Both the position numbers and the translations under genes were made by a program. The notes under the pieces were generated by a model, which had not been told where the DNA came from, did no database searches, and was given only the letters and a program-made list of their open reading frames with translations. A stretch of 64,000 nt of DNA from positions 29,728,330 to 29,792,329 of the forward strand of contig CM067566.1 of the NCBI GenBank assembly GCA_034336665.1, written 5' to 3'. The DNA comes from Luscinia megarhynchos. Taxonomy: Eukaryota; Chordata; Aves; Passeriformes; Turdidae. Each line of letters begins with the position of its first letter. The stretch's first letter is position 1. This document shows positions 39,786 to 50,806 of the stretch, piece by piece.

Positions 39786-40860
39786 AGCATGCTACACTGT
39801 CTAGTATCATTTGGGATTTCACAAAATGAGTTATGCTCTTCAGCTCATTCAGTTATGCTCACAGTACACCATCATCCCAATAAGAAAAGCTGCAGTTATA
39901 GGTCTAGTATTGTTATAGCACTATGGAAATCTTTTGGCTTATAGAAATTGTGAAGATAGTTTGTAAGCCCATACATCTGTTGAACAGACAAGGAGCATCT
40001 CTGCAGCACTAATCTCTTTCCCACTCATGATTTAGAATGTGCATGATGCATGTCTGAGCTCCCAAAAAGCTAAAAACCTACTTCTCTTTTTTCATCTTAA
40101 TACATCCATTTCTACCTTATTTTTGCTTGAGCTGCTTCAATCTGTCAAGGGTACGGATCCCAAGTTGGATAACAGAAGAAAAGTTCAATTGTCACTTAGA
40201 ACTTCATTAGGCATAAAGACTAGACTTTAAACTTGTAATATGAAGTCAAGAAAGAAAATAAAGGATTTTGTATGGGACAGGACAGGAAATTCCCTCCTAA
40301 AAATACCTGGTTATCAAGAGACTGAGGTATTTAAGCTCCCCTGCACAAAAAATAGCATAAAGTAACTGCCTATGGTGTGAAGTAAGTTCTAGAGAGAGCA
40401 AGCTGGAGAATCAGTTGCCCCACTACCATCTTGCAAGCCAATTGATGTAATTGGGATGAGAAACAAATATTTTCTTCCCGTGAACAGCTCTGATTATCTA
40501 CATGGCAAAAGCCAAATCCCGTTCTAATTCCATTAAATTTCTGTCTAATGGCACACAGGTACGATGCTATTGCTGTACCATTTGCACAGAAACTGGATCT
40601 TTCTTCAATGCAGTATCACAGGGCTGGTTAGTGCATTAATCTATACAAAGATGAATTCAGATGGTGTCTGAATTGTCATTAATTGTACTTCAAAACTATA
40701 AACAAATACAATTTTTTTAAGGTCTAAAACCGCTTTCTGCTATTTTAAAAAATTTACTAAATGTTTCCTTTTTTCTCCTCTCCATCCTAAAGTTCCCCTG
40801 AGTTCTCAGGGATCTGTCTGTGTTTGAAGAGGATTGTTTCACTCTGTAAGAATAGATTAT
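39786..40860. other. AT-rich non-coding sequence
   Basis: No gene or repeat recognised beyond the CR1 fragment at its left edge. Confidence 0.5.
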
Positions 40861-40864
40861 GCAT

Positions 40865-40865
<1 letters not shown>

Positions 40866-40895
<30 letters not shown>

Positions 40896-40896
40896 A
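40866..40896 (+). repeat. Poly-A tract (A23-G-A7)
   Basis: A long A run with one G interruption. No recognisable retroposed body lies upstream and no target-site duplication was found, so it is listed as simple repeat and not as the tail of a retrocopy. Confidence 0.9.
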
Positions 40897-41504
40897 ATTT
40901 GTACCTCCTTGTGTACCTTTGTGAGACTTTTATGGAGGTAAGTATTTGAGAATGGCAAATAATGCAAGTCTTCAGTTTCTTGCAAGCTGTTTTGATCTTG
41001 AAATCTAACTGCTTAGGTAAATTTCACAAATATATTGCAGTAATTTAAATTATTTTATCTCACAACATTTACAAAACCCACTGGTTCTCTAATTATGTTT
41101 GTCCTTCAGAAAGATGATTTATCTCTTGGTGTTTAACCAAAAAGAATATTATCCTTTTTTATGTTTTTTTCTTTATATATATGCTTTGTCTATGTATTGT
41201 TTTTAGACTTTTAATAAGAATTTAATTAATTTTACAAGTGTGGATATTAATCTATTTTCAAAATACATGTTTGTATTGTCTTTCGTGTCCTATCTTCATA
41301 TGGAAGAAACAGCACTGGTTTCTGGGGGATTGTTTATTATTTATGTTATAACTGCAGGCAAACTTACTTTCTTGAAATCTGTTAAACGTTGTGAAAGCAC
41401 AACCAAAATCAATGACATGTGTGAATCAGTTTCATTTTCTACATAGAGAGTTCTGAAGTGAGCTCACATTGGTGTGAGATACCCTCCCGTTTCCTACCAA
41501 GTCA
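40897..41504. other. AT-rich non-coding sequence
   Basis: Nothing recognised. A 68-codon frame at 41240-41446 is unremarkable. Confidence 0.5.
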
Positions 41505-41757
41505 ACAAACAAAGCCAGAAACAAACATCAAAACAAACAAACAAACAAACAAAACCTCAACAACAACATAAGCAAAACAAAACAAAAAAAACCCCTAAAA
41601 AACCAAACAAAAACACAACCAAAAAACAACCAAAAAAACCCTCCACAAACAACCAAAAACCCAAACAACCAAACAAAAACAAAACAAACTCCCCCCCCCC
41701 AAAAAATCCTGAAAAAAACAAACAAACTAAATCAGACCAAACCAAATCAAACCAACA
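41505..41757 (+). repeat. A/C-rich low-complexity tract with AAAC units
   Basis: About 250 bp are composed almost only of A and C, with perfect AAAC units at about 41531-41553 and a C10 run at 41691-41700. Both strands stay open here (Lys/Gln/Asn/Pro-rich on plus, Phe/Gly/Val/Leu-rich on minus), purely because of the base composition. Similar A/C-rich tracts are familiar low-complexity sequence in bird genomes. Confidence 0.9.
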
Positions 41758-41830
41758 ATAACTGTAATCCTCAAACAGAATAATCATTCAGGAAAGTTAA
41801 ATGTTTAAATTATAAATAAGGGTAAAATTA

Positions 41831-41894
41831 AATATCTATATCTATCGATATCTATATCTAATCTATATCATCTATATCTATATCTATATCTATG
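41831..41894 (+). repeat. (ATCTAT)n hexamer microsatellite
   Basis: A run of TATATC/ATCTAT units with a few interruptions, including one TATCGATA variant, about 64 bp long. Confidence 0.9.
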
Positions 41895-41902
41895 CATAAA
41901 AT

Positions 41903-41942
41903 TTATATATAAAATTTATATATATATAAATTTTATATATAA
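41903..41942. repeat. 40-bp perfect AT palindrome
   Basis: The two 20-nt arms are exact reverse complements with no spacer, consisting only of A and T. It directly follows the hexamer microsatellite. Such sequences extrude readily as cruciforms and are prone to deletion and to replication stalling. It probably arose by replication slippage or template switching next to the microsatellite. Confidence 0.85.
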
Positions 41943-44900
41943 TATTATAACATCAAGATTTTATTCCTCTTGTTTTTATTCTCTCAGATGTCTACATTTG
42001 GGATATGCCTATCCTCAAAGATTCCTTAGTAATACTGTACTGAGCTCAAAGGCAGGAGGGACTACTGCACCTCCTTTCATATGTCCTTGAGTAGCAGGAC
42101 AATTCATCGTATTTCTTGCAACACAGAAATTTGAGAGGAAGTATCAAGCAGCATATCATGAAACGAATCTCAAAGTACTGCAGTACTTCTTCTGTATCAG
42201 GTTTCTGAAAAAACCTGTGTCATTACACTATTTGTCATCCCAATAGAATTAGAATATATGAGATTAAATATGCTGCAGTATATATGAATATGTTATATTC
42301 CACATTGACTTACATACATGTTTATATCTTATTCAAATGCCTCCAAGGGTGTGTTCTCATGTCCTCACTCTGAAGGTAGTGCTCAGTGACTTTAAACTAA
42401 CAGATGTTGAAGAGACAGTCCAATATCTTTGCACTGAATTATGCTCTTGGTTTGGTCTTTGAATAGAGAAACATAAAAGGGTACAATTACTAAGTAGGCT
42501 TCTTTCTGCTTCTTTTCACTTTTTCTTATTTTATTTGACCATTTCCAGTATCTTTAAATGCAGTTTTGAGTTGCAGAATATCAAGCACATGCTGAGAAAA
42601 GCTCTTTTTCTTAGTAACATAGGTACCAGTTACAGGTAATGTTCTCCTTTAACAGCTATCAAAGCTGTGTAATATGTATTCACACACCACCCTCACCCCC
42701 AAAATTCCTCTCCTCAATCTCTTCTACCCAATTTCAAAACAAAGCATGAAAGGCCTTTATTGTTTTTCATGTGGAATTCATCTGAACATTTTATCTTCTA
42801 CATGTATATTTTTTCAGGAGAGCTGTATCTTTGCAGGGCTAACATTTTAGGCTCACAGTTCTGTAATAATTTCCAAAATGTAGCTACTCCCTTGATTAAA
42901 TTAATTACTAGTGATCCCATTACCAGAATGAAAATAGATGCATTATAAACAGTTTGAGAAAGAAATTGTTCTGCCTAGATGGCTGTTTAATAAGTAAAAA
43001 ACGGTAGTGAATAAATATACTTGAACAAAAAAAAAAAAAGTTTGTAAATCCATAGAAAGTTTACCTGTCTGGAAGCAGGTTTACTGAATATCCACCAATA
43101 TTTTAGGCTCATTAAAATACAAATTCTAGGTTTTTTTGCATGGAATCACTGTGTGTTTAATTTAAAATATTTTTAAAGGATCTCTAACAACCCTTTTAAT
43201 ATTCCAAGGACTAACTTGTATCCTTTGGAATAACAAGATTATACTAATAAATATGAAAGTTATACTATAGTAAATATGAAATCTTAACATTTTCTTTGCT
43301 TTCTGGATCCATTCTGGTTAGATGAAATGGGGAAAGCCCCCACAGGCTCTTCCCACTATCTTAACACTTTTGTTTCCAGTAAAAGTTAGTAAATTTAACT
43401 ATAAATTAAATAAAGTTTACTATAAAAATAGTTTAAAATGGTATAAAAATAAAGTGTAACTCTTTTATACTCAATGTTTATTTCTGTTGGAACAGAGATT
43501 TCAGTTAATTATGAATGGTAATATTCATCCCCTACACAGGAAAAAGGACAAAGTACAAGGACCATTGAACATTGCATTTTTCCAATGTTACCTAATTATA
43601 AGAACACCTGTGCTGAATAACTTTCAGCTGATCTATTTGCAGAGTGTTTAATAGTCCTTAAAATTCCTCGTTTCTTAGCAGTAATGGGCCAGCAATGTTT
43701 GCACATTAAGTTGTGTAAGAAATACCTTGGCAGAAACTGCTCAAAATACTTGTTTTCCTGCATGATATTTAATCAGTGGTTCCTAGCAGGGTGCTTACTT
43801 GAGATTTATGCCAATAGTACATTAAATTTTCATGGATATTCTGGGTCATTTTTGTGAAGGGTGAGGTGTTTTGTCTCTTTGCTACAAAGAACTCATTCTA
43901 GGGAAAAACCCAGTGAGTCACCTAATCTCCTCAGAGAAATTATTTTCATGCCAAAGAGCATATACACTTCTAAAATGTTAAAATACAAAGTCTTTGTCTT
44001 GTTATCCCTCTCTCACTTGTTCTTGCAGGCTTTTTCTTTTTTTAGTTTAGTTGTATGGTACTTCCTTACCCCTCAGTATACAGGGAAAATTTAAACATTT
44101 TCAATATCAAACCCAGTAGGTTCTTAATTACTATTGTTTCTAGAGAAATCTGGAAATAATTATTTTTTGACTCTGAGTATTTAAGTGTAACAGAAAAATT
44201 GATCCTTTTTATTCCCTAAGGCTTAGTAGTGAGTGATCATTACAAATCCAGACATAAATGTTTATAGTAGCTCTGGAAGAGTCACACTAATGGCTATTAA
44301 TCATCTTTTGATTGCACATATCTTTTAAATTCCTCTGAAATGAAATAAAAAACTAGCTCTAGCAGTTAATTAGATGAAAGTCAGAGAGGAAAGGAAATCA
44401 GGAAATGCTTTAAAGTTGTTTAACTGCCACAATTCCACAAAAAATCTTTTGGTTTGGATAAGTCTGCAGTTAATGCTGCCAAATCAGGAACTTAGCAGAG
44501 GACAACTGTGAAGGGGGTTGTGTGCTTTTTTTAAGTGTTTGTGTGAGGGGGAGGGCAGATAAGATGTTGCAGTGCAGACAGATGTTATAAATTCAGAGAT
44601 GAGATTATTGTAGAAGTTTCTGCAACCTGCATTATAGAAAAGGTTATGCTATGGCCATAATGATCTATTCTGAATTTAAGGTACATAATTTATACTCTAT
44701 GTATTTTCCTTTTATTTTGGAATTTCTTTGACTGCTGCTGGAAGCATCTGTGCTCCTCCTTCAAGCATATGGCTATGTCCCAGGCTATTCCTGCCCATAA
44801 TCTCTTTTCTTCAGTGGTTAATGAGATCATGGGTGATCCAGTTTTCTCTGTCTGTAAAACTGATGCTTGTCTATTTGGATCAGAGTATTTCCATGGGAAA

Positions 44901-46040
44901 GAAAGGCCTCTGTGGAAAGAGTCTTAGTGGCTTAATTATAGGAAGCTCTGCATGTTTCTTTATCTTTGTGTTGGGCTCAGAAAGAAAGCCATGATGTACC
45001 TGTGTAAGAAAAAAACAATGACTCTGGAATCTTAAACAAATATGAAAATGTGTTATGTAAAATAAAATTATATGAGGTCATAACAATGAAATGTTTAGAA
45101 GGTTCTTTAGTTTCATCTGTTTGAAAGAAGAATGTGAGTGGATCTAGATTTCAAAGTAGAATCTCCTGAACTGGAAGTCATTGTTGCTCAGGTTCTAACA
45201 TAGGCTGGACCATAAACAGATTTTTTAAGGCCTGGAATTTCCCACTGACACCCTTGATAAGAAATTAAAAAAGGCAACAATTGCAGTGTATTTTAGAAGG
45301 CAACAGCAAATCTGAATGTTACTTTTAATACAATTTTTCCTATATTTATAAAGTAGGTAGAGCTTCTGAATTTAATTACCTAATTTCTCAAAGAGGTAAT
45401 TTAAAATTTTATTTTATGTCATTGTGACATAGTAGTATCTCTCTTTGTGGACTGACATTCGTAGATGAAATATAGTTTTCCATGCATGATTCACAATACT
45501 TGGGAAATCTTTATTAATGTTATTGTCTTTTGAGCAAGGGATAACTATAATAGCCTTAACCTTATTTATTATTTACCAGTTCTCTTGCTGTAATAATTGC
45601 TCTTAGAACTGTTACTTACATAGAATAAATATGTGTTTTTTGTTTAAGATAGGTGTAACTTAACAGCTTGAGCTCTTTCTAAAAATGAAGCCTCTGGTCA
45701 TACATTTTCCCCCTTTACTCCAACTTCATAGCAAAATGTCACCTATACAAGTGTTCATTTGCTCTAGCCCTTGAAAAATATGTGTATTTTCTGCCAAAAC
45801 AGCCTTATTGAAGGACCTAAACCAGATGGCAGTTTGAGAAAGAGCATACTGGAAAGGGAGAGTTGAATATGCACCCTGTATGTGTTTTTAAGGATATGTG
45901 CCAGACTGCTGCAGATGTAAGAGTTATAGGAAAACATTTAGTATCCAGCAACTCTTCTGGAATTTTTTTTTGCTCTTGTAGGTACTGGAAAATATTCACT
46001 TCATATGTAACAACTGTACTTCTTTGAGTCAATATAGACA
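41943..46040. other. AT-rich non-coding sequence
   Basis: No gene or known repeat. A13 run near 43027. Plus-strand frames at 42760-42948, 43861-44094 and 44728-44994 have no recognisable motif; the last lies in slightly less AT-rich DNA. Confidence 0.5.
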
Positions 46041-46050
46041 AGAAAAGTTC

Positions 46051-46086
46051 TGTTCTTTTTTTTGTTTTGTTTTGTTTTTGTTTTTT
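46051..46086 (+). repeat. (TTTTG)n low-complexity tract
   Basis: A T-rich run with regularly placed single G residues (TTTTG and TTTTTG units), about 36 bp. Confidence 0.85.
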
Positions 46087-47900
46087 ACTTCTGTATCATG
46101 AGTGTTTAGCTTCTGCTAGTTTTCATTTCTTGCTTTCATCTTGTGCAGCCCTATTCCTAGGGCAAGTGAGACATTTCCTGAGGTGTGATTAGTGTAGTAG
46201 CTATACTCATTCTGGACATTATCCACTCAGCTAAGTACTCCCCTTCCATGTAAGATTTTTCTTTGACTCTCTCAATTATAACATTTTTGCACAGTTCAAA
46301 TGAAAGAAAGCTGGTGGTCATGCTGAATACCCTTCAGATGGGCACTTCTCCCAGGTAAAATTTTAACAGATGTCTTTTTTCTCCTGTCACATGTGCATAT
46401 GCTCAGTTCATGTTGGAGAAAATAGTCTTTTTCCTTAGTTCAGTCTTACTTCTCTTTCTGTTTAGGTAGCACTATTCTGGCAACTTGTGGCCTTGTCTTC
46501 TTGTTGCCAGCTTCAATTCACTATTTGCTTTTCCTAAGACTGATACTGCCTCCAAGGTAATAATGCCCATCATTCCCCATGAAGAATTTTTCCCACTGTG
46601 GTCATTTTCCTTCCAGATTTTTCAAACTTGACGAGTGTTTTTGAACACTGCAAAGTAATAATATACACTGTCAGTCTTATCTCTTCTCAAATTCTCTTTC
46701 TTCTTTTCCCTTTTTTGTAGTGCAGAGACTGTTTTCTATCTGTTCTCACTCAGAAAAAAATTCTGATAGCTTTTTAGATTCTTTTTTGTGTTTCTTCTTG
46801 TCTTTCTTGGTTATGGTCAGCAAAACTGACCTATTCACATAGTTTCATTTTGAGTTGGATGTTCACTTACATTTGGCTTTTTTTACTGCATTGTTAAGCA
46901 CAAACAGTGAGGTTTCCATTCCTCAGGATCTGGGAACAACAATTGTCCCATTGCAGCTTAGATCCTGAAATGGTGTTCAATCTCCCTTTCTTGAAGTTCC
47001 TCAAAAAATGCTGTTTCTTCATAAAATCATTTGTACTTGCTTCTGTATTTACATTTCTCTTTTTTTATGCTGAGACTATCCCAGTCAGAGCACAATAGTG
47101 GCTGGCTAAAAATAAAGGTGTAAAATATGGAGGAAATCTTGGAAATGAATGAGTATTTCAGGTTTTTCTCCCTAAACATATCTGACAATTTAACTGGCCA
47201 AACTAAAGTATTGGGGAAAATTAAAAAGAGAGAGACTTGGCCATTAAGTCTGTGTCTCAGAGCAGGATGTTTTGGTGGACCTGGTCACATCCTTAGTTAC
47301 AGCTTTGTGATCAAGTGCTCTGTTTAAGTATCTTTTTAAGATTCCCTTTTCCTAGTATTTAAAATGTGAATAGTTCTACTTTGGGGCAGGAAGAGTCATT
47401 ACTCCTCAGATGAGTAATATTAGTACAGTCCCAGAACCTTGGCAGATATATTTCCCTGTTTGTTTACTTTTTGTTTTTCTCTACAGAGATCTCTTATTTT
47501 TCTTGTTTGGATTCTATTGGAAGTGTTGATACATAGCCCATTTCTCTTTTAGGTGTTATACTATAAACTTTCATCTGTCTCTCTGCAATGTTCTTGGTAT
47601 AAAAAAGAAAAGTTTCTTTGGACTTTTTATAGTGCAGGGTGATTGAGTTGTCCTTGTATTCTTTCAAAGCACCTATTTTAAACTAGTGGCTTAAAAATAC
47701 TTGCAATATTCTTTTGATTCTGCCTCAGGTGATAATGTATTATTTTTGTCTATTTGGATACAGATTCCACTGAAAAACCTCAAGGCACAACTTCACCTCT
47801 AGCCAATTTTGGTGTTGCACATTTCTTATCCATTTCTTCCATTTTCATTCTATGAAGCTGCCTTCTTGCACCACTGCCTTGTAAGAATTGTATATCTAAA
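46087..47900. other. Pyrimidine-skewed non-coding region
   Basis: Over about 1.8 kb the plus strand is conspicuously rich in T and C, with many TTTCTT, CTTTC and TCTTTT words, and the minus strand correspondingly purine-rich. No intact open frame or mobile element was recognised. Strand asymmetry of this kind can come from an old retroelement on the minus strand or from transcription-associated mutation; neither can be shown here. Confidence 0.35.
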
Positions 47901-48238
47901 ACAAAGCTTAGAAAATATGGCATTGCAGAAAAGTCAAAGTGAAAGTGCAGATTAATTAGATTAGCTTAATTGATTAAAACTCTATTAATTAGAGATTAAT
48001 CTGTCCCCCTACACACTAATTTCATACTTGTTCTACAGCAATTTATGTTGAGTGAGGAAAATAGTACTCCTATATGAAATTGTAAATAAATGCTGAGAAG
48101 TGTCTTTAAATCTCACACCTCAAAAGAACAGATGTCAAATAAGGAAGGAAATAATACTCTATAAAATCTGTATCATTAAGGAATCACTTAAAATACTATT
48201 TTTAGAGCTATGATGAAAAAGGGAACGGTATAGATATT
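47901..48238. other. AT-rich non-coding sequence
   Basis: No feature. It includes ATTA/TTAAT-rich words near 47950-48000 and runs up to the CR1 3' end. Confidence 0.5.
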
Positions 48239-48632
48239 CATAGAATCACAGAATCATTTAAGTTGGAAAAGACCTCAGAGATTATTGATTCCAATTGTTA
48301 ACCTAGTACTAACACCTTCATCACTAAACCACATCCCTGAGCAACACATCTAGACTTTTTTTGAACACTTCCAGGGATGTATGTCCAGGGATGTAATTCC
48401 ACCACTTCCCTGGACAGCCTGTTTCAATTGGCCACCCTTTCAGTGAAGAATTTTTTCTTAATATCCGATCTAAAACTCCCCTGGTGCAACTTGAGATCAT
48501 TGCTTGTCATCCTGTCAGATGCTATATGGGAGAAAAGTCCAACCTCCACCTCACTCCAACCACCAGGTAGCTGTCCTTTCAGACACTTCTTATAAATTTT
48601 GTTCTTTCATCAGCTTTATTGCCTTTCTTACA
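48239..48632 (-). mobile_element. CR1 LINE, 3' end, 5'-truncated
   Basis: The plus strand begins with the reverse complement of the CR1 terminal octamer, CATAGAAT (48239-48246) and CACAGAAT (48247-48254), and goes on with the CR1 3'-UTR sequence seen as reverse complement: TTGGAAAAGACCTCAGAGAT, then CCACCACTTCCCTGGACAGC, TTTCAGTGAAGAATTTTTTC, CCCCTGGTGCAACTTGAG and TCATCAGCTTTATTGCC. The element therefore lies on the minus strand with its 3' end at 48239. Similarity fades near 48632, giving an insert of about 390 bp, a typical 5' truncation. A 14-bp tandem duplication, CCAGGGATGTATGT followed by a near copy, interrupts it at 48371-48398. Only non-coding and extreme C-terminal sequence remains, so it cannot move. 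It shows that the genome belongs to the CR1-bearing sauropsids. Confidence 0.93.
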
Positions 48633-49330
48633 ATCTTATATCCCTTCAGATGCTGGGAACCCTGAGCTGTGCAGCACCAAATGTGCCTCCCACCAGCCTG
48701 CAGCACATCATGCAGGCCCCCTCTGTAGAAAAGGTTACCCCATTTGGTCATTTGAGCTGTTATTCAATTCCCTGACTAGAAAATAGTTCTGTTCATCATT
48801 TTTACAGTTGAACAGAGAGAATGTTTACATGAGAACTTCCTGCTGCACTCTTAGATAAAGGCCAAGTGATGCAGGGGGTGTAATTGCTGGAGCCAAAGGG
48901 GAGTTACCTGCAGAACCCTCCTCTATAATGAGCAGGCTGAAGTTACCCTGCAGGCAGGAGATTTGTCCAGCACACACTGACCTGGAGGCTAAGCTCTACA
49001 TGTGGCACAGCACCACACTGCACAGCACAGGTCTCATCCCACTCAGGTTAAGTGTTTTGTGGTGCACCAACTTTTCTATATACAAATGGTCTTCTACTCA
49101 GGGTCACTATCAACCATTATTTTTAGAAACTGTAGGCCATTCTGTATGTTCACTATCTTTCTTGCTAATAAAAAGATTGAAAATCACACTGGTTTGCAAG
49201 ATAAAATGTCCTTTTGACTATTGAGTGGCTCCCTCCAGGTGAGGGTTGAGGCACAGAAAAGAAAGAGTGAAAACTCTTGGCCTCATCCCTTGCCTGTAGT
49301 GTTCTTGTTTGGAGAATAAAACATTTAAGT
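48633..49330. other. GC-richer block next to CR1, possible old insertion
   Basis: From about 48640 to 49060 the sequence is less AT-rich, with CAGC/CTGC words, and near 49314 an AATAAA occurs. Two overlapping frames (48928-49224 and 49002-49217) are not protein-like. The block may be a further, diverged part of a retroelement or an LTR with a plus-strand polyadenylation signal. Ends and family could not be set. Confidence 0.28.
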
Positions 49331-50685
49331 CATTATGTTGTCAATCTGTCAGCTTCTCTGTGCATGAAGGAAGGATTTTGAAATTTCCTAAGTAGGATGT
49401 GAACATTTAAGAAGATCAGGTTCTTTTTAAAATCCTAGAATAAATTAAAATTATTTTAATGGCTGTCAACATTTTCTCTCTTCTTGTATAGAAAAAAAAA
49501 AAAACCCCAACAAAAGGTTTAGTTCCAATTTTTTTCCTTTTTTTTTTTTTTTTGGTGGAGCAAAGTATCACTCTTGTAGTTAAGCTTTTTTTTTGCCAAG
49601 CCCACAAGTTCCATAACAGTATTAACTGAGTTAAATTTACGTTCTGAAATATGTCCATCTCAGAACTAGACATGCCTGATATACTTTGATGATGTGTTAC
49701 AGGATGACAGGAGGCATTTTAATGGTGCAGTCTTGTAAATCATCTTCAGACTGAGAGCTAACAATGGTGCATAAACTTGTTTCTTAATTGCTATTATTCT
49801 ATGCTTTGAGCTTAGGAAACTGGTTTAAATATACTGTCACAGCACAGTGTTATGATATTGCTATTAATAAAACAGTAACATTTAGGTTAGCTAGCATTAG
49901 AGCTCAAGTGCTTTACAGAAAATCTAGGAATGGGAAGAGTGAGTGAAGAGGAAAGAAAACCTAATTTTAACCCCTTCAGAAAATCCCACTTTACTTATTT
50001 CCTAGCATCTGTTAAAATGGAATATTTGAACTTGAAAAGAAAATTTGATTTGAATACGAGTGTTTTCAAGTCACTTTTCTTATGAAACAACTTGGGAAAA
50101 AAACTTGTGCCACTATACAGTATCAGCAGATGTTCCCAGCCATTCTCTAGGAAAGGTGCTATAGGTAATAGATGCTGCTTCTGAATTAAGATATATTTGG
50201 CCAAGTGCTGCCCTCAACTATGCCAGTGGAATTTCCAATTCATCAAAGTCCATGAAATGTGTGATTTTCCAGTGGTATAACTGAGGACAGATTTTGTCCT
50301 ACTGTTAGTGGAGTACATAGGCAGTTTAAGAAAAACATGAAGTCTTTTGATCTACCTAGAACCTCAAGTAAAAGACATGGCAGTAGAAATACTCTTTCAC
50401 TAGAGTCAAGTATAGACTCTAGTAAAAGTCATCTAGCAGAATGAAGCTCTTCTGCAGGTTTTTTCTGTGCTCTTAGTTATATGATCAGTCCACCAGATTC
50501 TTGAATTCATTATGCCATGTGCTACATTATTACATTTCATATTGTAGCCCTGAGATCATGTATCCTCTTAACCTTTACAGAGGGTTTAATCTAGAAGTTT
50601 TTTTTTTCCCAGAGAGGATGCACTGAAAAGCTGTAGAGACTAATAATTAAATGAAAAATTGTCCTGACAGGTTTTAGTTTTATGT
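49331..50685. other. AT-rich non-coding sequence
   Basis: It includes a poly-A tract ending near 49504 and a T-rich tract (49538-49553) about 35 bp away in opposite sense, which could pair as a hairpin. No gene or repeat family otherwise. Confidence 0.5.
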
Positions 50686-50806
50686 TTGTTTATTTATTTG
50701 CTGGTTTTTGTGTGTGGGTTTTTTTATTTATTTTTTTGGGGGTTTTTTGAGGGGTGGTGGAGTTAGTTCTTGGTTTTTTGTGGGGGTTGTTATTTTTGTA
50801 TGTTGT
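50686..50806 (+). repeat. G/T-rich low-complexity tract
   Basis: The plus strand is almost only G and T, with G runs at 50716-50718, 50738-50742, 50751-50754 and 50782-50786. The four runs could in principle form a long-loop G-quadruplex, though loop lengths are unfavourable. In composition it mirrors the A/C-rich tract near 41.6 kb on the opposite strand. Confidence 0.75.

Noticed and set aside
41474..41787. Long open frames on both strands, one looking like a hydrophobic membrane protein
   Set aside because: The A/C-only composition removes stop codons; residues reflect repeat units, not selection.
48377..48595. 72-codon plus-strand frame
   Set aside because: It lies inside the CR1 copy, antisense to the element.
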